From: Volvox africanus
Taxonomy: Eukaryota; Chlorophyta; Chlorophyceae; Chlamydomonadales; Volvocaceae
NCBI GenBank assembly: GCA_030268105.1
Contig: BSDZ01000103.1
Location: 62,001 to 126,000, forward strand
Direction of reading: 5' to 3'
DNA length: 64,000 nt
The notes beneath the pieces were generated by a model. It was not told where the DNA came from, ran no database searches, and saw only the letters and a program-made list of their open reading frames with translations. Position numbers and translations under genes: made by a program. Positions 33,731-44,690 of this stretch are shown in pieces. Position 1 is the stretch's first letter. Each line of letters starts with the position of its first letter.

Positions 33731-34670
33731 CTGCGGCAGTGGTGGCATGTGAGTTGAATCATAATGTGTGTTGAAAGGATGTATGTCCTGACAGGTAGAT
33801 TACATAATGGGGTATACTATATAGTACTGTACTGGGTATATCATCACCATTATTATAGTATTTGATCCCCATTATTATATGTAATGAATGAACATTTGGT
33901 ACCGTGGGGTAACTATGTGAACAATTAGGGGAAATAACGCTGAATTATCATTTCATTTGGCACCGTTTCCCATCTTGTGGACATATCTATTTATCATCTA
34001 TCTATCCATCTATCTATCTCTATATGTACATATATAAATCATATATATGTATCTGTATATATATATACATGTGAACGGCATTCTATGTAGGATACTTGCA
34101 AACGAATAAAGTCATTGAGCGCCGGAGCACAACTTCATAAATTACAAGGCTTGTAACAAGGGTTATGGCATAGGTGTCATGATATCGTGGGGTATCTTAT
34201 AATGATAGATGCATACTGTCATCGGTGCTGCGTGACTTTGATTTAGGTGAATATGGCGTAGTTATCTCATGGGTCAGGCAGTATATGGGAAATATACTGG
34301 CAAGAGTGAGACAGGATACGGCTCTCTGCTGCTGGACGAGTGAGGAATGAGTGAGGGCCGAGGGCCCGAACGAACCATGCGGGAGGAAGTTCAGCAGTAC
34401 AGGGCCGTATCCTGTCGAAAGATTTGCAGGATATTTCAAGTAGATGACTGAAGATAGCGTGAGATAGCGGGTTTATAAGAAATGGCAGGCGCCGAGGTAC
34501 CAGTGCACTCATCACGCGTCTCACACCAATTGATATGCGATTTATTTGCAACAAATATCAGGGTCATGAACCTGACCTGTCAACATTAATCTTGGATAGG
34601 TGCATGCCTTACCCCAGCCTAAGGTACAGCTATACCATACTTTTGCGATTACGTGTGTTATCCCATCCGT
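33731..34670. other. No recognisable gene
   Basis: Contains tatc and tata microsatellites (about 33990-34070) and a short inverted repeat (acaggatacggc at 34312 with gccgtatcctgtc at 34403). Confidence 0.4.
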
Positions 34671-34671
34671 C

Positions 34672-34862
34672 CTAGCTGTTGGTGAAGCGCTCGGGAATGC
34701 AACGATGTGACGAGCGCAGGATGGGGATGCCGAAGTGTGTTCAACGAGCATGTCCTATCCGTATTTGGGTAATACCTATCGTTTGTTATTAAATATGGTT
34801 ATGGTTGTGCTTGCGGTAGGACTACTACTTAGTTCGTAGACTGACCGAAGTTACGCACGGTA
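34672..34862 (+). repeat. R5 direct repeat, left copy (LTR-like)
   Basis: 'tgtgacgagcgcaggatggggatgccgaag' to 'aatacctatcgtttgtta' and 'cgtagactgaccgaagtta' matches 37060-37245 at roughly 70-75% by eye. The two copies flank the degenerate gypsy. Confidence 0.6.
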
Positions 34863-35044
34863 CAATAACGGTTAATTACGGTACAATAATGAATTGCCTA
34901 TTGATTTCCCACTCGCTGCCAAGAACAAACTTTCATGTTATACTTTTGTTTGCTGCATCTGCAATCCTGCCAAAAAAACTCTTATTTCATATAGATTAGT
35001 TAGTATTGCGTTCCATGTTTGCTTGTGCACCCACTTTGAATTGT

Positions 35045-36225
35045 CGCCACGCTCGCTGGATGAAGTTTATGGCCTGGTTCAATTTTTTTCACCTGGGAGC
35101 ACTGTGTCGGTAAACTTAATGTGGCCGACGTCCTAAGCCGTCACCCCTCTCTGCACGCTGCAATCCTTGAGCTCCCTGTGATGTCTGTTATGACACGCCG
35201 TTTAGCTGCTGCTCAGCAGGTCATGACCCAACAGGTTGGTAAGCATGCACAGGCTGCCCTTCAGTCTGTTGTGCCGCCACTGGTGGCTGCCCCTAAGCCT
35301 GCGGTGGGACAGCCCCCAGTCATCCCTCGACCAGCTGTTGTGCAATCCCCGGCTGCCCTTGAGCCATACGGCAGTGGGAGGCTTGTCGCGTTAGGCTTTG
35401 CGTAAACTTGCGTTAGTTCGCGTTAAGCTTGCGTTAGGCTCGCGTTAGGGGTCCCTACGGCAGTGGGAGGCTTGTCGCGTTAGGCTTTGCGTAAACATGC
35501 GTTAGTTCGCGTTAAGCTTGCGTTAGGCTCGCGTTAGGGACCCCTAACGCGAGCTAACGCACGAATCCGTTGTTATAGTGCATCTGTCACTGCGCCTGCA
35601 CCTGTTGAGGTTCGATAATCACATAGCGATCTTCAGGATCGGATTCAAGCCGCCTACTCAGCTGAACCCTGGTCCACGGACCAGTCAAACACCATTGGTC
35701 TTTATTTTCGCTTTGGTCAGTGGTCACGTCTCGAAAGAGACCGCCATTAAATCATGGTAACCATTTCGAAGATCCGATTCGTCGGGACCTGATTGTGAAG
35801 TACTGCAGTGGATCTTTATCGGGACACCCAGGTGTTGTGCGTCTAATGCTACGTTGAGGTTTCTGGTGATCGCGCATGGCTAAGGACGTCGAGAACTTCG
35901 TCCAATGCTGCAGTGAGTGCCAACGGAATAAGTCAGCGTCCAGTATAGCTAATAAAGCCGTAATACAGATGATGATGATGTGGTGAATAATGTGTCTGCA
36001 GACCCTGTTGCCTGGTCTTCGGACAAGCAGCCGTTCTACTCGGTCGGGCGCATATTGGATTATCGTGTGAGGCAAAGCCGTACAGGCTGATGGTTCCACA
36101 AAGTGCACGAGAACCTTGTGAAGTGGGCAGGTTACTCATCGGAGCACAACAGTTAGGAACAGCAATGTAACTTCACTCCAGACTTGGCGCCCACGCTGCA
36201 GGAGGCATTGTTTATCGCAGGGTGG
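35045..36225 (+). pseudogene. Degenerate Ty3/gypsy element D
   Basis: RNase H tail near 35045-35190 (RHARWMKF, then NVADVLSRHPSLHAAIL); integrase zinc finger at 35765-35945 with DLIVKYCSGSLSGHPGVVRL, stops, then DVENFVQCCSECQRNKS (HHCC complete); chromodomain at 36000-36225: SVGRILDYRVRQSRTG*, ENLVKWAGYSSEHNS. Interrupted by GCGTTAG repeats at 35.4 kb. Many stops; a relic. Confidence 0.8.
35367..35575. repeat. 90-bp tandem duplication rich in GCGTTAG, with palindromic end
   Basis: 'tacggcagtgggaggcttgtcgcgttaggctttgcgtaaac' occurs at 35367 and 35457. The run of gcgttagg/gcgttaag ends in 'cgcgttagggacccctaacgcg', a hairpin. A related block is at 43774-43860 and the first 20 bases recur near 36535. 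Confidence 0.75.
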
Positions 36226-36470
36226 CCATGATTGGTCAATGGTTGACCCTGCAGGTCAACAAATAACCCCTACAGGTCAACAGTCTTAACGGTGGTGGTT
36301 GCGGGCTTATCAACGGTCTAACTGCAGAATCGAGAGATGTGTGATGACGGCTTTGTGAGGAGACTACATGTTATATGCATGACTGACGGGGGCCTTTGCA
36401 CCTCTGGTGAATTGGTCATGACTCCGGTCGCTGGTAGTGGATTACGAAGAAGGATAAGGATACTGCGCAA
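36223..36470 (+). repeat. R2 dispersed repeat, copy 2
   Basis: Follows the chromodomain of element D directly; matches 15720-16100 without the nested TRIM LTR, so probably the 3' LTR of element D. Confidence 0.6.
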
Positions 36471-36743
36471 CCACATATCCTGGCTTACCTGGGTAAGGGC
36501 TTCCTCTGGATGCTAGGTTCCAGTTAGTTTACGCCATACGGCAGTGGGAGGCTTGAAAGGTGGGCGCGTAGACAAGGTCATTGCTAGGTGCCGACCTCCT
36601 GGAGTTCATCAATCGCCCCTCTGGGCTACTAAATCTCGCTTACAAACTAACCGGTAGTTCTCACTACCACCACTTTGTGATTCTATCTTTCTTTGCTTAT
36701 ACCTTAAAAATTTGTCTTTGCTTCGGCTTAACATAATGCAACA

Positions 36744-36909
36744 GACGGGAAAGATTTCGTCTATCGGCTGGTGCACGTCGACGACATGATGAAGACATCT
36801 GAAGACATTGAGCTCATCCGCAGCGTTAAAGCCGCTATCGGAATGGCCTCATGGTACGAGACCTGGGTGAGGCCTAGGTTTTCCCCAGCACGGAGTTTAT
36901 CGTGACGGA
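36744..36909 (+). pseudogene. Ty1/copia reverse-transcriptase fragment
   Basis: GKDFVYRLVHVDDMMKTSED then IELIRSVKAAI equals the Ty1/copia YVDD block (L.VYVDDML...D...V..KAAI). After a frame change the sequence reads VRDLGEA, a stop, then FPSTEFIVTE, matching the next conserved block (DLGEA..FLGMEI). Nothing else of the element is seen. Confidence 0.7.
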
Positions 36910-37059
36910 AGTATTTTGGGCGACTTCAACTTTTTTGAGTTGGGCGTTCCAAACCATTCGTCTTTCAGGGGGCGTTGATATCTTGAGAGTATTTTTGAGC
37001 ATCTCAGCTAGGAACGTCCTGAAGGGCCTTGTTGCAAATGTGTATGTTGTGCGATCCAT

Positions 37060-37245
37060 CGTAACTGTTCGTGACGCGCCCGCGGAATGTGACGAGCGGG
37101 GGATGGCGATGTCGAAGTTGTGCGGCGAACCTGCTTAATGGATCATATAAATATGTATGATTAATACCTATCGCTTGTTAAAAAATATGGTTGTGGGTTT
37201 GCTTGCGGTAGAATTACGAGTGAGTTCGTGGACTGACCGAGGTTA
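37060..37245 (+). repeat. R5 direct repeat, right copy (LTR-like)
   Basis: See left copy at 34672-34862. Confidence 0.6.
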
Positions 37246-39270
37246 TTTATGTGGTCACAATTAATGCTTGCCACGAGATGAATAACTTATCCTTCTATGT
37301 CGCAAAAACCGGATCACATATGGCCGTGTAAAGCTCTCGTCTATCGCTAATGTCGGGTCCCAGCGCACGCGCCAATATCTTATACTAGCAGAATCCGAGA
37401 GCAAACCATGCGTCCCGCTTCACGCACCAACGAAACGCTCCGCCCTGGGGCGATTTCTTGACCCGAAAGGGCATCGACTGGCTGATTCGGTAGCGTGTAC
37501 GAGGTGCTGCTTCCGTTTATCGATGTCAGCATCCACATGCCACTAGGCTTTGTGGGCCTGTACTGCAGCATTCCCTGCGTATCAATCCACCACGCACACA
37601 TGGCGGTGTTGTATCACTCACGGATCCACACACCGAAAAGAAATACGAATATCAGTCACGCACCACCTTACCACATCACTCCTTACTGTGCACATGTACG
37701 TCGATCACTCCTGGATACACGTATAAACACTAAACTAGCTTTTACATACCGGGACGCACGGTTAGTATACGCCTAAATAGGTAAGGGCATAGCTATGGTG
37801 TCATATGTTCACCTTTATGTTTATGCTAATGTCAGTGGTCACAGTGCTTGGCCAAGGTAGCGGTGACGGAGTTGCCGCCAAAGCAGCTGCATACAGTGGA
37901 ATGAAATCATCAGTCGCCGCAAGCATGGAAACCATTTCAGGGAAATTACACCGATGCAGACGGATCCACAGATATATAGATATGTGGTACATATGTTGTA
38001 TATTATCTCAGAGCGCTATACCACATGTTTGGTATTGGCTGTCATAATGTTGACGTTAACAGCTTTTGTTAAAATACAGGTTCAATAAAATGCAGTTTTC
38101 CGCTAAGTGGCCAGCTGCTGGGCCCCTCAGCGACAGTGTCACGATCGTCAATGTCCCCGTTTATCCAGAGCATTCATACTGTGCTCTTGCGTGCTAGCTG
38201 AGGATGTTCCGTAGGGATAGTAACTACAGCACCTTGAAACATCGGATATTTGAGTTTCATAACCCACCCATTAGAAGTAACAAAACTAACCCAGCCATAG
38301 AACCCAAATATATCCCTCAGTGACCAGAGGCAGATGACTAACTGTTGTACATAGACATGCATGAAAAAGAATGGTGATGGAACGGCCCGTGCAGCACACG
38401 ATTACCCACCGTCCAGTGCCATCAGCGAGGTGGCAACCAAAGGGATCAGCAAAAGAGCGATGCTGTGCCCTGAGGCACGGAAGGTCCGCCGCTGCCACAG
38501 GTTTGGATGGAGCCCGAAGGTCCATCGTGGATCGCAGTGCGCCAGAGTCATGACTGCCAAAATTGAGACGCACGGGCGCTAAGGCTAGCGACCAGAGCAA
38601 ATTGAAAAGGCGATAAAAGCAAAATCAGACAGAAGCCAGCGAAAAGGAAAATGGCAAAAGGAAAAGTACAACTATGCACAATGAGTTTAGTCATAGCTAC
38701 CCACACTCTGCAAACGTTTTAACCAGATGCTATGGATGATTTGCGCAAGCCTAAGTTGGTCGACATATTATGGAGCGCTGTATAGCTCTGTTCGACCACT
38801 TCGTCAGCAATACCAGCACGCACTCCAGCATAACCGGTCCGGGGCATTCCATCACCACATGCGTGGTACTATTATTATGCCGTGAAATCCGTAAGGAACG
38901 AACCACGGCATTACGGTACAGCCCCGTTCTTAAAATAGCAAGGGTTTTTTGCTTACTATGAAATATCGGCGGGCGACTTGGAATGATGTTAGCAGGAAGA
39001 TAGACTTAACCTGTTTGCCTGCTTTGTTGGCTAAATGAGACAACCCCTAAAGTACCTAGCTTGAATCCATGCGGCCTAAAAGGATTGTTGTATCAGCAAG
39101 CCGCAGAAGAATACATATTTAATGAACGAGCAGAAAGAATTTTGCGTTCCACCAACTCTGGTTGATTTTCAGGAAGTGACATCTGCGGCGATATACCGAC
39201 GGGTAGCAGTCACGTTGTAAAGAAAGGACTATAGCTTCTCGTAACCCCACTATTGAGTTCCCATCGTGAA
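37246..39270. other. Unassigned; a few coding-like frames
   Basis: Minus frame 37601-37380 (GMLQYRPTKPSGMWMLTSIN...) follows an acceptor-like cgcag; a + frame at 37805 begins MFTFMFMLMSVVTVLGQGSG, signal-peptide-like, ending near 37970; a minus frame 38362-38174 is hydrophobic. None can be tied to a family or chained into a gene. Confidence 0.3.
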
Positions 39271-39274
39271 AACA

Positions 39275-39610
39275 ATATTTTTAATTATCTATCTTTATTA
39301 ACTGTAATTGATTGACTGATGGAAACTAGCGAAATCCTCCTCTTGGAAGAGCGCCTGCAGCAGCTCCGCGCGACGTACAATTACCTTGTCATGACGGGTA
39401 CGGATAAAATAACGCTTTGCTTTAGTCTATTATTACCGAAAATATTGATTTTAATTATCTATCTTTATTAACTTTAATTGATTGAATGATGAAAATAGCA
39501 AAATCCTCGTCTTGGAAGAGCGCCTGCAGCAGCTCCGCGAGAGGTATAATGACCGTGTCATGACGGGCACAGATAAAATAACGCTTTGCTTTATTCTATT
39601 GTTACCCGTT
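39275..39610 (+). repeat. 170-bp tandem duplication with an open frame in each copy
   Basis: 'ttaattatctatctttattaact' starts copies at 39281 and 39451. Copy 1 has ATG 39319 and reads SEILLLEERLQQLRATYNYL; copy 2 reads SKILVLEERLQQLRERYNDR and runs on to 39832 (LCFILLLPVLSILGSVWVIP, one hydrophobic segment). The in-frame ATG of copy 1 is lost from copy 2 by a 1-nt deletion. Predicted coiled coil plus membrane segment; function unknown. Confidence 0.6.
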
Positions 39611-39839
39611 TTGTCCATTCTAGGTTCAGTTTGGGTTATACCTAGGAACTGGCGTGCGTACCGTAGGGTGGGCACCGTACCATGGACAGATGCAGTAAGA
39701 GCTGTACATTGCAGCCTGCTGTTCTGTTGGACCCAATCCCTTGCCTTATTTCCTAAAAAAAGGGAAAGAATTCCAAGAGCTGAATGCCAGACACATGCGC
39801 GGGCGATGCATATGACTAGAATGGAAGATTAGACCCAGA

Positions 39840-41050
39840 CAGTTACAAGCAGCACTACGCATGTGCCTTATATATTTGCTTTATAAGTTTATAAGTTGTT
39901 TCAAGACAAACTGGAGCCGGTGGACCTCCCTACATCCAAAGCGAAGCGATCGCAGGCAGGGTGTCGCGCAGATACAGGCGGATCCTTGATTGCGACCCTA
40001 TATCCCTCAATCTATAACAACACTGTATACTTGTTTAAGACATTTTATTTATCTTCCCTATAACGCATGTCACAGCAGTCAACGCAGCATGGCCACCGTA
40101 CGGGTCAACCTGTACGACGCAATTGGCAATCAAAATCAGAAAGGAAGGCAGAGCACTCAGTCGTGTCTTACTGTTAAGAATTAATAAATTTGACGAAATA
40201 TTAAGTTTGCACGACAAAATTCGGTTCGGTAATTTAGGAAAAGTCGGTTCGACGTTTGGATGTTACAGACTCTTCGATTAACCCACCAACAATTCCTGCG
40301 AACCTTCAAATTGACGTATTTCAATCACACAGAATTATCTGGCAAGCGTAATAAGCTCGTGACAAGTCAGCTTTGCGTCTCAATTGCCATCAGAGGCGCC
40401 AATGTCAGGTACCGCAATAACGTGCTGGTAAGTCATCTCCGACTCTCGGAGAGGGTGGTTGGGTGCTTTTCCTGTTTAATTATTTTTGGTTTTTCTATAG
40501 CCGGAGCAGTTCGCGCCTGTCGGAACGCTTATCGCAACAGGTCTCTGAACCCGGTCATCCTCGTAGCCCCATTTCCTTTGCGGCCTCTTTAGGCGTGGAC
40601 TTGGTGTGTGTTTTCCTTCGATCTTCTTTTCCCACCCGGTCTCTTGAAGTCCAGCGGAGTTTCATTTACTTCAACCCGAATCTCATTAGAAAACCCTTGG
40701 GCTATCATGGAGCCGGTTTTCGGGGCGCCTGATATTCTGCGGCTGGTATCGCTGTGCCACCGCACAAGAGACCCACTGGGGCGGGTAGCGCTGTGGGCCT
40801 GAGGTCCGCTGTGGCGACATGCTGATCCCCAGGAGCCGTCGCTGCATCAGCATTAGGTTCCCTTGTGCTGCCCACTGCGGAAGTTCTCATCACGCCTGAG
40901 ACCTGCTGCTCTGTGCCGTCGCACAAGAGATCCACTGCACTGGTTAGCGCCGTGTGGTTGAAGTCCGCAGTAATGGTAGCCGGGCCACGGCTATCGACCC
41001 AGGGTGGGGAGACGGGGCCCAGCCTGCGCCAGGCTCGAAGACGGGAGAGG
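39840..41050. other. No recognisable gene
   Basis: Open frames at 40260-40592 and 40463-40732 overlap without family resemblance. A 160-bp internal duplication ('gccaccgcacaagagacccactgg' at 40756, 'gccgtcgcacaagagatccactgc' at 40916) is present. Confidence 0.4.
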
Positions 41051-41053
41051 CCA

Positions 41054-41240
41054 CGCTATATAACACGCTCAGAGCGCTCACAAGGGCTGGGCCAGTGTGT
41101 GAGAATCCGTCACACCCTTGAACACCCTTTGCATCCGATCGCCACATGTAACCATGAAACAGTAATATTAATTATTATCTGTATTGCCTAAGGACACGAA
41201 TCGAACTTTTATTGGGACTATAACATGCTCAAAGCGCTCC
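41054..41240. repeat. R4 dispersed repeat, copy 1
   Basis: 'tataacacgctcagagcgctcacaagggctgggccagtgtgtgagaat' and 'tctgtattgcctaaggacacgaatcgaac.tttattggga' recur in palindrome 51842-53824 (left end reversed, right end direct). Confidence 0.7.
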
Positions 41241-41763
41241 ATGCCCAGCCCCACTCGCTCCAGGGTGTACGGCACTTCCAGTCCCGCACGCATGGAGAGG
41301 CTGGCACTTGGCCCCCCCAATCCAATGCTGTGGAGTCCTATTCGCACAATCTTGCTAGTCACTGGGCCCGAGCAAGGCGCACGGGCCTCGGTGCGATCCA
41401 CTGCTGGAGCTACTCCCTGCATCGCCCAGGTTCGGTGCTGCAGCGCCATTCGCGACTTGAGCCGCTCCCAAGTCGCAGACATACCACCCCGGCGACGCCG
41501 CTCTGCGTGAAGCCTGGATGCCAGTGCCAGGTCCGAGAGGTCAAACTGGTCAAGCCCACTGACGGAGGCGGATGATGGAGATTCGACGGCGCTAGGACCC
41601 GCATCTGGGAGGCCCACGCGCCGCGCGTCAAGTCGATGGCGCAGGTCTTGAAGGCCATGCGCGACGCGATGGCAGTGTGCAGCCGGTCCGCCGGCCAGCC
41701 CTCGGCACGGGCCGCAGACAGGAGGTCGGCAAACGCGATGGGCTCTCCCACCAGCACATCAAT
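41236..41763 (-). pseudogene. Tafazzin-like acyltransferase C-terminal exon with a 1-nt lesion
   Basis: Acceptor ctttcttccag|ATT at 41764. Encodes IDVLVGEPIAFADLLSAARA then EGWPADRLHTAIASRM; in the next frame LQDLRHRLDARR. Together they match the C-terminus of tafazzin (phospholipid-lysophospholipid transacylase that remodels cardiolipin): V.VGEPI....L...G......A I..R.G..L..LK. The frame change lies in ATGGCC near 41657, as if one G were missing. A basic tail follows and runs into the R4 repeat. The catalytic HxxxxD exon is not visible upstream. Sequencing error is a possible cause of the shift. Confidence 0.55.
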
Positions 41764-43770
41764 CTGGAAGAAAGGGTGCCGTGGGTGTGTGGCCTCATTA
41801 TCTGGCCTCATTGGGAATAGTTCAAGCGCAGTACGTAAGGCATGAGCGCATGACTCTTCTATGTGAGTGTCAAAACGCCGGAAACACAACGTTTTACTTT
41901 CCTGTAGGTGAAGGAAAGTGTAAACCATAGCCAGCTCGAGGGCCGTACAGACGTAGAATGTGCTGGCGCGTGTGTACGACACGTATCTTGCAGGTATGTA
42001 TGTGCACGGCAAGGGCCCGTCGGTATTGGCAAAGGAAGGGCCACCACGTGGATGTGGGTGCAGCGGAGGTGAAGCCAGTGCAGCGGAGGTGGTCATGAAG
42101 ATGACAATGGTTGGGTATGGATAGGGTGGATTGAGTGTTTTGATGTAGCACCTGCTGGGGGCTATTGTCTGTGCGTTTGAGTCCTACGGAGATCGAGGGC
42201 ATTGCGGCTCGTGAAACTGTTCAGTTCGGGGCAGCTCTGGCACTTGTCACGGTCCGGGCTGTGTGCTTTATCGGGGTGGGATTTGTTACCCGGAGAGTGT
42301 CTGTCGGCGTTGGTTTGCGAGGCCCGTAGTAGGTTGGGGTTCCCCCAGTCATTAGCTGCCCATCTCAGCCAAGTCATTGGGATCATGTCGCCGCATTTTG
42401 GTTAATGTTTTCCTACGTAAGGGCTAACACCCCCACTCACGTGCCCGGTCTCTGCATGTGCTGAAGCCTGGCGCGAGCCAAACGACACAGAGGTTGGCTC
42501 TCACCTGGGCATAAGTTACATCTAGGACGATGTAAGGATAAGAGGCCTTACGCCAAAGAAAGCCTCCCGACCCTTAAGTACCAACATACACCGTTGGCGC
42601 AACCAAAATTGGAAAGTTATCAATGAAATCGCGTGACCTAGACCCTGTCACGACATAGCGTGGTCGCAAAGTAGAGCGGTGCGAAATGCGCTTGGTACTT
42701 CGTTGCCAACGGACAACCTACTTACGAACAAATGCGTTATTACGATGCGATTTATCTGGGTTTTGGGCTTGTCCAGTTATCTGTATATTTTCCAGTGCTT
42801 GACCGGGGATGCAGGGCCTAGTGCGTTCGTTTTATCCCGTTCGTAGGTAATGTCGCCGTACCTTTGAGGTGATCAGCCGAGTGTTGACAGCCCTAAAGTG
42901 TTATCTCTTGCTGTGTTCGTTGAAATTAGTGCTTAGAGAGCCATGTTAACACCTTTGTAGTTTGTCTCTCGAAGCAACTCTTCGTGAGCATAATAGACCC
43001 GGACCAATTAGGAGAATGAGCTCCTGATTAGGCGCTATACGTGTAACGTTTGCAGACTCATTACTGTTTCCATGAATAGAGGTGAGGCAGAGAACACACG
43101 ATGCAAGGATCCGCACTTGGCGTGGGCTGCAAGGAGATCGCTTCGGGCCACCTGGGTACGTTCGCCAGCAGGAGCGCATGAGCAGCTGAGCTTGGAATTT
43201 ACGGGTGGCGAAAGTCGCCATCACTCATCTTGTACCAAATCCAACAGCAATCATCCGCAGTCACATAGTACGACGGTCGGACCTTAGTATGGCGCGACAA
43301 ACCATCGGCCGTTGACAGTTGGCCGTTAGCCGCTATATGGAATGATGTCACCGGCAGGTATGATGTTGGGATACATGGCGCCGTTTTCCAGTCGTGTACC
43401 TCAGGGGCATCACTAGTTTCGAGTCCCCTTTCTGGGTAATTCCGTCATAACCATTTTAAATATATGAAAAGTTGTACACACATCAGCACAGCATCAGGTA
43501 CCTCAAGCCTGTCGGGAACGTGCGTTCAGTTCTTGCCAGCGCATGACTCAGTTCATTGCTTATTTAATTGTTGATGATTTAAGTTGTTTTAGGCTTTTAC
43601 AACAGGCTCCTATGCGTGTTCTCCCGAAAGGGTCCCCTGTCATCCGTTGGGAGACAGTTCAACCCATCCTTGCCGGAAGATGGTTGTCAACCGGAATGGT
43701 CGGGCTTCGGCATGGGCGGTGATCGAACCGTGGTACAACAGTTAGGAATGTGTTTCTGATACACAAAAAA
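41764..43770. other. No recognisable gene
   Basis: Expected to hold upstream tafazzin exons if the gene is real, but no HQS..DP or FPEG-type motif was found on the minus strand. Overlapping short frames only. Confidence 0.35.
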
Positions 43771-43773
43771 TAC

Positions 43774-43860
43774 CGTGCGTTAGTTCGCTTTAAGCTCGCG
43801 TTAGGCTTGCGTTAAGGGTCCCTAACACGAGCTAACACGAGCTAACACACGAATCCGTTG
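43774..43860. repeat. GCGTTAG-type palindromic repeat, second site
   Basis: 'gcgttagttcgctttaagctcgcgttaggcttgcgttaagggtccctaacacgagctaac' then 'acgaatccgttgtcatagtg', as at 35490-35580. Confidence 0.7.
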
Positions 43861-43869
43861 TCATAGTGA

Positions 43870-44690
43870 ATAGAGTCGGGCTGTGAACCTATCATATAAT
43901 ATGCAAAAAGCTCCAAAAAGCAAACACATTAAAATATGAAACCAATATGCAAAACACGCTCATCCCTTTCATTATCCATGTGCAACTTCCATCACTTTCA
44001 TCACTCCTCCCTCCGGATCCCTCACCCCCGCACCTTATAACAAACCCGTCACCCCTCCCCCAGCACCACACCACCACCACGTCCACGTCCCTGCATCTCT
44101 CCCCTGAACCCACCCCCGTCATGTACAACATGGCGCCATGGGCCATTCGCCCCACAACTCCAAAGAAGAGGACAAGAGTAACATAAAGAGGAAACAATGT
44201 CGGACAATTTATAACATGCAAAACAACTAGGCATATGTGGTGGGTTTCATTATATACTTCCCCACAAACCACTATCGTCGCTGTCCCTATCCCGCCTATG
44301 TCACGTCCCCCACACCTTCATGCAGTCCACCCATGTTTCACCCTCTCTTTGACCCTATACACCATCCATTTTCCCTCTGAGCAGTCCCTCTGAACCCGTG
44401 GCTGCCTCCATCATATCATCCCTACCCCATTAGCCCGGTCTCTTCAAAACCTCACACCGCAGCCACCCCATGCCCCTGGCTAAAACCTCCATCATCCCCC
44501 CATTCATTGTGTGTCATTCCCCCCTTTTGCTGCCCCGATTGCTGACCCCCCTGTGTCTTCATCCCCCCTCACCTTCATGGGCCCCCTCCCTGCCCCTGTT
44601 GCTGCCTGTCCCTCCACCTCCATCTCACCCCTACATTCACGCGGTGCCTCTCTGCAGCACGGCCCTGTTATCTCATACTTAACATCCTCC
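43870..44690. other. C-rich low-complexity DNA
   Basis: Runs of cccc, cctcc and cacc on the + strand; frames on both strands are compositional. Confidence 0.5.
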
